From assembly GCA_002781265.1 (NCBI GenBank), contig PETS01000004.1, positions 1 through 16,620 on the forward strand: a stretch of 16,620 nucleotides of DNA, written 5' to 3'. Below the pieces are notes generated by a model. That model did no database searches, was not told the DNA's origin, and saw only the letters and a program-made list of their open reading frames with translations. A program made the position numbers and the translations under genes. This DNA is from Candidatus Falkowbacteria bacterium CG02_land_8_20_14_3_00_36_14. GTDB taxonomy: Bacteria; Patescibacteriota; Patescibacteriia; Patescibacteriales; UM-FILTER-36-11. Below are positions 11,977 to 16,620 of the stretch, in pieces; position 1 is the stretch's first letter; every line of letters begins with the position of its first letter.

Positions 11977-14064
11977 TTATTTATTAGACTTGTTATTTAA
12001 TAAGCTATTTTTGGCTGTCTTGATTTTGCCCGCCTTGACCGCATAGCCCGATTCCTCGTCGCATTTAGGGCAGAAAAAATGTTCGCCGGGCAGATAGCCG
12101 TGCACTGGGCAAATGGAAAAAGTCGGAGTGATGGTAAAATACGGCAAATGATATTTATAGGCGATGGCTTTAACTAATTTTTTTACCGACTCTGGAGAAG
12201 AGATGGCTTCGCCGATAAAGCCATGCAACACCGTACCGCCGGTGTATCTGGTCTGTAGGTCATCCTGCAAGTCCAGAGCTTCAAATATATCATTGGTGAA
12301 ATTAACTGGCAATTGGGTGGAATTAGTATAAAATGGAGTAGCTTTTTGCTCGCGGACGGCTTCGTCATTGGCGACGATAATATCTTTAAATTTGTCTTTA
12401 TCTATTTTAGCCAATCTTCTTGAAGTTCCTTCGGCCGGGGTTGCTTCTAAATTATAAAGATTGTTTGTTTCATTTTGGTAATCCATCATCTTTTCCCGCA
12501 TAAAATCTAAAATGGCAATAGAGAATTTTTTTCCGGCCGGCTTGGCGATAGAATTATTGACTGGCTTAAAATTCAACATGGCCTCGTTCATGCCGAGAAT
12601 GCCGATGGTGGAAAAATGGTTGTTCCAATAGCCCCCGAAGCGCTCTTTAATGCTTCTTAAATAATGCTTGGCATAAGGATATAAGCCGCCTTCAGTCAAA
12701 TCTTCCAAAATTTTCCTTTTTGTTTCCAAGCTTTCTTTAGCCGTCTGCATTAAATTTTCCAATCTATTATAAAATTCTTTGGTTGTTTTTGACAAATAGC
12801 CGATGCGGGGAAGATTAATGGTTACTACCCCGATTGATCCGGTTAAGGGATTAGCTCCGAACAAGCCGCCGCCCCGCTTTCTTAATTCTCTATTGTCCAG
12901 CCGCAAACGGCAACACATGGAACGGGCGTCATCCGGGCTCATATCTGAATTAATAAAATTGGAAAAATAAGGAATCCCGTATTTAGCGGTCATGGTAAAT
13001 ATTTTTTCCGCTACCGGAGAATCCCAAAGAAATTCCTTAGTGATGTTATAAGTCGGGATCGGAAAGGTAAAAACTCTGCCTTTAGCGTCGCCGATTATCA
13101 TCAGCTCGGCAAAGGCGCTATTAATCATATCCATCTCTTTTTGAAAATCTTTATATTTTTCCGGTTTCAGCTGCCCGCCGATAATGACATTTTCTTCCGC
13201 TAAAACGCCGGTCGGAGATAAATCCATAGTAATATTGGTAAACGGAGTTTGAAAGCCCACTCTGGTCGGTACATTGATATTGAATAAAAATTCCTGCAGG
13301 CCTTGTTTAGTTTCTTTGTAAGTTAATTTGTCATAGCGCACAAACGGGGCCAAAAAGGTGTCAAAATTGGAAAAAGCTTCAGCTCCGGCTACTTCTCCCT
13401 GCAGGGTATAGAAAAAATTTATTATCTGGCCTAAAGCGGTCCGAAAATGCTTGGGCGGTGATGACTCAACTTTTCCGCTCACCCCCCGAAAACCCTGCAT
13501 TAATAAATCTTTTAAATCCCAGCCGGCACAGTAAGGCGCCAATAATTGCAGGTCATGGATATGAATCTCGCCATTTTTATAGGCGTTTCTGATATTGGCG
13601 GTATAAACTTTATTAAGCCAATAATTAGAGGAAATCGCCGAGGCCAAATGGTTATTCAGCCCCTGCAGGCTGAAGCTCATATTGGAATTTTCTTTCACCC
13701 GCCAGTCTGTCTGTTTCAAATATTCATCCATTAGGTCATTGGAGTTGATCATTGATCTCATTTCCCTCAAACGCGCGTGCTGGTCCCGGAATAAGATATA
13801 AGCTTTGGCCGCTTTTATCTGCCGGCGGCTGATTAAAACTTCTTCCACAATATCCTGGATTTCCTCCACGGCCGGTATGGAGCGGGAATGAAATTTTTTA
13901 TTTAAAATTTTTATCGCTTCTCGGCTTAATTCTTTAACTATTTTTTTATTATGGTCGCCGACAGCAATAAAAGCATTGCCAATAGCTCTGGTTATTTTTT
14001 CCTTGTCAAAATCGGCAATCCGGCCTGATCTTTTTATAATTTTTGTGACAATGTTTTCCGGCAT
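11977..14064 (-). CDS. nrdD: Anaerobic (class III) ribonucleoside-triphosphate reductase, catalytic part without glycyl-radical tail
   Basis: 695 aa. It reduces ribonucleoside triphosphates to deoxynucleotides without oxygen. An N-terminal ATP-cone (about 5-97, KIIKRSGRIADFDKEKITRA) gives allosteric control. The ten-stranded barrel follows, with YCAGWDL (178-184, a likely radical-relay cysteine), SMCCRLRLD (382-390, thiyl-radical cysteines) and NPLTGSIGVVTINLPRIGY. Near the C-terminus CPVH (652-655) and CPKC (665-668) form the zinc site. In related enzymes the motif RVxGY follows soon after; here the chain ends in an unrelated tail (SGYAVKAGK...NNKSNK). SGYAV resembles the pyruvate formate-lyase motif but lacks the preceding RV, so I do not count it. 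The glycyl segment is on the next ORF. The gene starts 39 bp after nrdR. Confidence 0.95.
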   Translation of the reverse strand: MPENIVTKIIKRSGRIADFDKEKITRAIGNAFIAVGDHNKKIVKELSREAIKILNKKFHSRSIPAVEEIQDIVEEVLISRRQIKAAKAYILFRDQHARLREMRSMINSNDLMDEYLKQTDWRVKENSNMSFSLQGLNNHLASAISSNYWLNKVYTANIRNAYKNGEIHIHDLQLLAPYCAGWDLKDLLMQGFRGVSGKVESSPPKHFRTALGQIINFFYTLQGEVAGAEAFSNFDTFLAPFVRYDKLTYKETKQGLQEFLFNINVPTRVGFQTPFTNITMDLSPTGVLAEENVIIGGQLKPEKYKDFQKEMDMINSAFAELMIIGDAKGRVFTFPIPTYNITKEFLWDSPVAEKIFTMTAKYGIPYFSNFINSDMSPDDARSMCCRLRLDNRELRKRGGGLFGANPLTGSIGVVTINLPRIGYLSKTTKEFYNRLENLMQTAKESLETKRKILEDLTEGGLYPYAKHYLRSIKERFGGYWNNHFSTIGILGMNEAMLNFKPVNNSIAKPAGKKFSIAILDFMREKMMDYQNETNNLYNLEATPAEGTSRRLAKIDKDKFKDIIVANDEAVREQKATPFYTNSTQLPVNFTNDIFEALDLQDDLQTRYTGGTVLHGFIGEAISSPESVKKLVKAIAYKYHLPYFTITPTFSICPVHGYLPGEHFFCPKCDEESGYAVKAGKIKTAKNSLLNNKSNK

Positions 14065-14103
14065 GGGGAAATTATTAATTATTAAGAGATTATGGCTTAA
14101 AAT

Positions 14104-14595
14104 TTATTTTTTTGGTTTTAGAAACGGCGATTTCCTTTCTTTTTTGCTTTTTATCAATTTATTAAGCTCCTTTCTAAATTCACGGGCGTCTTTAAATGAT
14201 TCATAAACGGAGGCAAAACGGATATAAGCCACCTGGTCCGTTCTTTTTAAATGCTTCATCACCATCTGGCCTATCTGCTGGGAGGTAATTTCGCCCTTTT
14301 TCATGGCTTGCAAGTCGCGTTCAATGGAATTTACCAATTTTTTAAAATTTTCTTCGGTAATCGGCCTTTTTTCCAGAGCTTTATGCAATCCTTTGATTAA
14401 TTTATCCCGGGAATAGGGCTGTTTCTGCCCGTCGCGCTTTACTATTATTAGATCCAATATTTCCACTTCCTCATAGGTGGAAAAGCGAAAGCCGCATTTT
14501 AAGCATTCCCGCCTTCTTCTAATAGACAAGCCGTCGCTGGCCACGCGGGAATCAATTACTTTAGTGTCCTGATACGAGCAAATAGGGCATTTCAT
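14104..14595 (-). CDS. nrdR: Transcriptional repressor NrdR
   Basis: 163 aa. NrdR senses ATP/dATP and represses ribonucleotide reductase genes. The zinc ribbon is complete: CPIC (3-6) and CLKC (about 31-34), with SIRRRREC and FRFSTYEE, the usual DNA-binding residues. An ATP-cone covers about residues 46-136 (IIVKRDGQKQPYSRDKLIKGL through AYIRFASVY). A longer frame begins at 14643, but I chose ATG 14595 because family members start MxCPxC and because GGAG lies seven bases before it, one of the few good Shine-Dalgarno sites in the window. It is the first gene of the nrd operon and almost certainly represses itself, since two NrdR boxes lie in its leader (14734-14782). The lysine-rich tail is not notable. 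Confidence 0.96.
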   Translation of the reverse strand: MKCPICSYQDTKVIDSRVASDGLSIRRRRECLKCGFRFSTYEEVEILDLIIVKRDGQKQPYSRDKLIKGLHKALEKRPITEENFKKLVNSIERDLQAMKKGEITSQQIGQMVMKHLKRTDQVAYIRFASVYESFKDAREFRKELNKLIKSKKERKSPFLKPKK

Positions 14596-14733
14596 ATATA
14601 AACTCCAATTATTGATAAAATTCCTTTTAAAAGCTTTAGCCATTAAAAAAACACCATTTTGGCTTATCCTAAAAAATCTAATAGTTTAAGGGGCCTATAA
14701 AAAGGTGCCTTTGAAAAAGGGTTATGAGAGTAA

Positions 14734-14749
14734 AAACTACATCTTGTAT
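14734..14749. promoter_or_regulatory. NrdR box, downstream copy
   Basis: The core CTACATCTTG (14737-14746) matches the consensus CwATATATwG at 8 of 10 positions. Its centre is 33 bp from the stronger box at 14767-14782, about three helical turns; NrdR boxes normally occur in pairs at about that distance. It lies in the transcribed leader of nrdR. Confidence 0.65.
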
Positions 14750-14756
14750 ATCCTTT

Positions 14757-14765
14757 TTATCCACA
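14757..14765 (+). promoter_or_regulatory. DnaA box between the NrdR boxes
   Basis: TTATCCACA is a perfect match to the high-affinity DnaA box. It fits inside the 17-bp spacer between the two NrdR boxes, just downstream of the predicted transcription start. DnaA is known to act at the nrdAB promoter in E. coli, so a role linking dNTP supply to replication is plausible here. Confidence 0.65.
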
Positions 14766-14766
14766 A

Positions 14767-14782
14767 CCACTATATGTAGTGG
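14767..14782. promoter_or_regulatory. NrdR box, promoter-proximal copy
   Basis: The core CTATATGTAG (14770-14779) matches the consensus at 9 of 10 positions and sits in the dyad AACCACTA...TAGTGGTT (14765-14784). It begins about 11 bases downstream of the -10 box, overlapping or touching the transcription start, so bound NrdR would block RNA polymerase. Confidence 0.8.
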
Positions 14783-14792
14783 TTATAATAAT

Positions 14793-14820
14793 ATTATATC
14801 ATACCCTAAATTTATGTCAA
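14793..14820 (-). promoter_or_regulatory. Consensus sigma-70-type promoter of the nrd operon
   Basis: On the minus strand a perfect TTGACA (14815-14820) and a perfect TATAAT (14793-14798) are spaced by 16 bases. Transcription would start near 14786. Such a strong promoter with NrdR boxes at its start fits a gene set that is high when derepressed. Confidence 0.85.
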
Positions 14821-14914
14821 GCCGGCTAATCTCCTTTAATTTTAGTATTTTATTATAAAAATTTTTAATATTTTTTTGAAAATCTTATTTTAATATTAAA
14901 AAATAAAAAAAAGT

Positions 14915-14923
14915 TGTGGATAA
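14915..14923 (-). promoter_or_regulatory. Second DnaA box, opposite orientation
   Basis: TGTGGATAA is the reverse complement of the perfect DnaA box TTATCCACA. It lies 150 bp from the box at 14757-14765, on the other side of the nrd promoter, with extremely AT-rich DNA between them. Confidence 0.55.
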
Positions 14924-14952
14924 GTTGATGCCGCTTCGTTTATTTTTATAAA

Positions 14953-16392
14953 CTACATTAAAAGAAAATATTTTAGCGGTATTTTTAACGCGTTTGCCTC
15001 AGGGTTATATTCTAAAACATTAACGCCTTCTGAAATAATAATACTGTAAACCGCTTTTACCTTTTTCGCTGTTTGCGCTACCTGTTTATACTCCTTTTTA
15101 TTTACACCAATTTCAACCACTATTTTATTTTCCCCAACACTCACTATAAAATCAGCGCCCCCCTTCGCGCTGTCGTAAGTTAAGGAAAATATTGGTTTTT
15201 TATCGCATAATCGATAAAGATACATGCCCGCTAAATCTTCCAAAAGCTTACCGCGCGCGTTTTGATCCGTGATAATATTGCCGATAGTCTTATAATACAT
15301 CGCGCGAAATGCCGGCGAAGAAAAAAGATATTTTGACGGTTTTTGAGTCACCTGTTTGAAATGAGATCCGTGCGGATATAAGCGGTGCAGAATTTCAGTT
15401 TGTTCAAGAACCGAAAAAATTTCAGCTATCTTGGGTCGGGAAATACCAAATTTTTCCGCCAATGTCGTGAAATTTAAAGCGTCCATATCAGCTACTGAAT
15501 ATAAAATTGCCGGAATTCGACTGATAATCTCGGAAGAAAGCCCGCGCATTTGGGGAATATCCTTATTGATTACACGCTCAAGCGATTTGCTTATTTGATC
15601 ATAAACCAACGCTTCATTTTCCAGCGCGATCATAAACGGCAATGATCCATAATAAAGATAATTTTCAAAATCCAGGCGGCTGATTCCGTGATAATATTCG
15701 CCTATTTTCTGCTTTTGTTTTGTCAGCGCGTCAAACACTTCCACGGCGCTATGTTTGCCAAAAATAATTTCTCTTAATTCCTGCGCTAACCCCCTTGTTT
15801 CATATTTATCCCGCTTAATTTTAATAAATTCGGTAAATGAAAGCGGATAAATTTTTTCATAAATAGCGCGACGGGCAATATCAGAATTGCTGTTTATAAG
15901 CGCGGCCGCCGATCCGGTTGAAAATATAAAAACATTATCAGCGCGGTCATAGACGATCTTTAAAGTTATTCCCCATTTTTCATCATATTGCACTTCGTCT
16001 AAAAATAGAAACAATGGCTTGTCCAAATTCGTAATCGGACGGCCGATAATTTCTTCAAAAACATTAATCACCTCATTAATATTGCTTCCAAGAGTTTGTG
16101 TTATTTCATCCACTGAAAGAATTAAAAAATATCCGTCAATATTTTTTTTAGCATGATATAGCTGGTACATGATGGTTGTTTTGCCCGCTCCGCGCAAACC
16201 GGTAAGCGCCACCCAGCGATAAGATTTGTTCCCGACAAGAAATTGATCAAGATGCGACTGTATTCTGATAAAAATATTTCTGTTAGGCCGCTTTTTATTT
16301 TGCGCGTCAAAAACATACGCCCTCGCTCGAAAATCCGCTTGGGAAATTTGATCGTTGATATATTCCCTTATTTTTTCTTTATTTACAAGCAT
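14953..16392 (-). CDS. AAA+ ATPase with DUF4143-like C-terminal region
   Basis: 479 aa. The AAA_14-type ATPase core has the P-loop GLRGAGKTT (65-73), Walker B FLFLDEVQ (128-135) and a sensor-like FSTGSAAALI, followed by YPLSFTEFI, a signature of this family. The C-terminal half contains a winged-helix-like stretch (NFTTLAEKFGISRPKIAEIFSVLEQTEIL) and, at about 410-440, GGADFIV...KIVVEIGVNKK, which resembles a PD-(D/E)XK nuclease fold with D414 and E427; the usual ExK lysine position is glycine (EIG), so nuclease activity is doubtful. Family members are widespread in archaea and CPR; their role is mostly unknown, with defence or mobile-element links suggested. It has its own promoter covered by repeated TTTAGTGT motifs and sits beside a possible restriction-modification gene end. 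Confidence 0.88.
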   Translation of the reverse strand: MLVNKEKIREYINDQISQADFRARAYVFDAQNKKRPNRNIFIRIQSHLDQFLVGNKSYRWVALTGLRGAGKTTIMYQLYHAKKNIDGYFLILSVDEITQTLGSNINEVINVFEEIIGRPITNLDKPLFLFLDEVQYDEKWGITLKIVYDRADNVFIFSTGSAAALINSNSDIARRAIYEKIYPLSFTEFIKIKRDKYETRGLAQELREIIFGKHSAVEVFDALTKQKQKIGEYYHGISRLDFENYLYYGSLPFMIALENEALVYDQISKSLERVINKDIPQMRGLSSEIISRIPAILYSVADMDALNFTTLAEKFGISRPKIAEIFSVLEQTEILHRLYPHGSHFKQVTQKPSKYLFSSPAFRAMYYKTIGNIITDQNARGKLLEDLAGMYLYRLCDKKPIFSLTYDSAKGGADFIVSVGENKIVVEIGVNKKEYKQVAQTAKKVKAVYSIIISEGVNVLEYNPEANALKIPLKYFLLM

Positions 16393-16404
16393 TTTCTTTA
16401 AATT

Positions 16405-16469
16405 TTTAGTGTTAATTATATCTTACACCCTTTACATATTTAGTGTCAAGTTAAATTTACACTAAATTT
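16405..16469. promoter_or_regulatory. Promoter of the ATPase gene overlaid by three TTTAGTGT motifs
   Basis: TTTAGTGT occurs at 16405-16412 and 16439-16446, and its reverse complement ACACTAAA at 16459-16466; the last is the centre of the dyad AAATTTA-CAC-TAAATTT (16453-16469). On the minus strand TTGACA (16444-16449) overlaps the middle copy; 18 bases later is TAAGAT (16420-16425), with an overlapping TATAAT at 16415-16420 whose spacing is too long. The layout suggests a repressor covering the -35 box and flanks. The regulator is unknown. Confidence 0.6.
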
Positions 16470-16567
16470 TTATTACTCTATTTATCCCGTGTATTAGCAA
16501 TTTTTAAGTAAGATTTATTGATTATGTTTTATTATCTTTAAATCTCACTAATAATCTTATCTGTAAA

Positions 16568-16620
16568 TTATTTCCCTTCAACAATTTTCCTCTCCTCCTC
16601 CCCCAACCCATACAACCCAT
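16568..16620 (-). CDS. C-terminal end of a gene, possibly a type IIG/Eco57I-like restriction-modification enzyme
   Basis: The last 16 full codons before TAA read GLYGLGEEERKIVEGK. LYGL-x-EEE-x-KIVE is an ending I recognise from TaqI-like specificity domains and Eco57I-type methyltransferase/restriction proteins in CPR and other bacteria. The rest of the gene lies beyond the window, so the identification depends on this short tail only. The next 175 bp to the ATPase gene hold no other ORF. Confidence 0.45.
   Translation of the reverse strand, partial: GLYGLGEEERKIVEGK

Larger units (their letters stand above)
14596..14952. other. Gene-free control region of the nrd operon
   Basis: This 357-bp stretch contains the nrd promoter, two NrdR boxes, two DnaA boxes (listed separately) and a leader of about 190 bases before nrdR. 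From about 14830 to 14910 it is almost pure A/T. A plus-strand ORF of 45 codons crosses the regulatory sites but shows no protein-like features. I see no RNA gene or clear terminator for the ATPase gene that ends at 14953; a GTTTAT/ATAAAC mini-hairpin (14937-14952) lacks an adjacent T-run. Confidence 0.7.

Noticed and set aside
11977..12050. SGYAVK near the NrdD C-terminus as a pyruvate formate-lyase-like glycyl-radical motif
   Set aside because: The essential preceding R-V is E-E here and it lacks the class III context; the real motif is on the small ORF downstream.
14725..14862. Plus-strand 45-codon ORF with AAGGG before its ATG
   Set aside because: It runs through the nrd promoter, NrdR boxes and DnaA box and encodes no recognisable protein; chance ORF.
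16480..16567. Intrinsic terminator of the right-edge gene (AAGATTTATT/AATAATCTTA stem)
   Set aside because: The stem is imperfect, AT-only and not followed by a T-run.

Overview
The window reads as a low-GC, densely packed bacterial chromosome segment. Every gene I can support lies on the minus strand, so transcription runs from the right edge to the left. I infer a member of the Patescibacteria (candidate phyla radiation, CPR). The reasons are the KPVIYLYP/EWGG protein family, a ComEC without its nuclease-like domain, a large repeat/coiled-coil/GNAT protein of a kind I associate with CPR genomes, an oxygen-independent ribonucleotide reductase, AT-rich spacers and few Shine-Dalgarno sites. 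This assignment rests on remembered family patterns, not a search. TAA, TAG and TGA all end genes and release factor 2 is present, so UGA is a stop here.

Right part (about 16620 to 14953): the last codons of a gene that may be a type IIG restriction-modification enzyme, then an AAA+ ATPase with a DUF4143-like layout. Its promoter is overlaid by three copies of a TTTAGTGT motif.

Centre right (about 14950 to 10460): an anaerobic deoxynucleotide synthesis operon, nrdR - nrdD - small glycyl-radical ORF - nrdG - small membrane protein. It starts at a strong promoter followed by two NrdR boxes with a perfect DnaA box between them; a second perfect DnaA box lies 150 bp upstream. The catalytic NrdD polypeptide ends after its zinc motif, and the glycyl-radical segment is a separate 44-codon ORF, same frame, 17 codons further on. 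NrdG activates that glycine; its gene carries two in-frame repeat-derived insertions.

Centre left (about 10450 to 5744): an AbiE-type toxin-antitoxin pair with the nucleotidyltransferase gene first, then what looks like one large ancestral gene now in three pieces: a helical-repeat ORF of 475 aa, an in-frame TAA, a coiled-coil/CC-motif/GNAT ORF of 589 aa, and a +1-shifted C-terminal remnant.

Left part (about 5720 to 1): an HtrA-type protease, release factor 2, a truncated-type ComEC channel, a small membrane protein and the KPVIYLYP protein. Small palindromic or MITE-like repeats lie between htrA and prfB and between prfB and comEC, and two genes (comEC, nrdG) hold such elements inside the reading frame without losing it. 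Repeat invasion of coding DNA, the split NrdD and the DnaA/NrdR control region are the points most worth following up.
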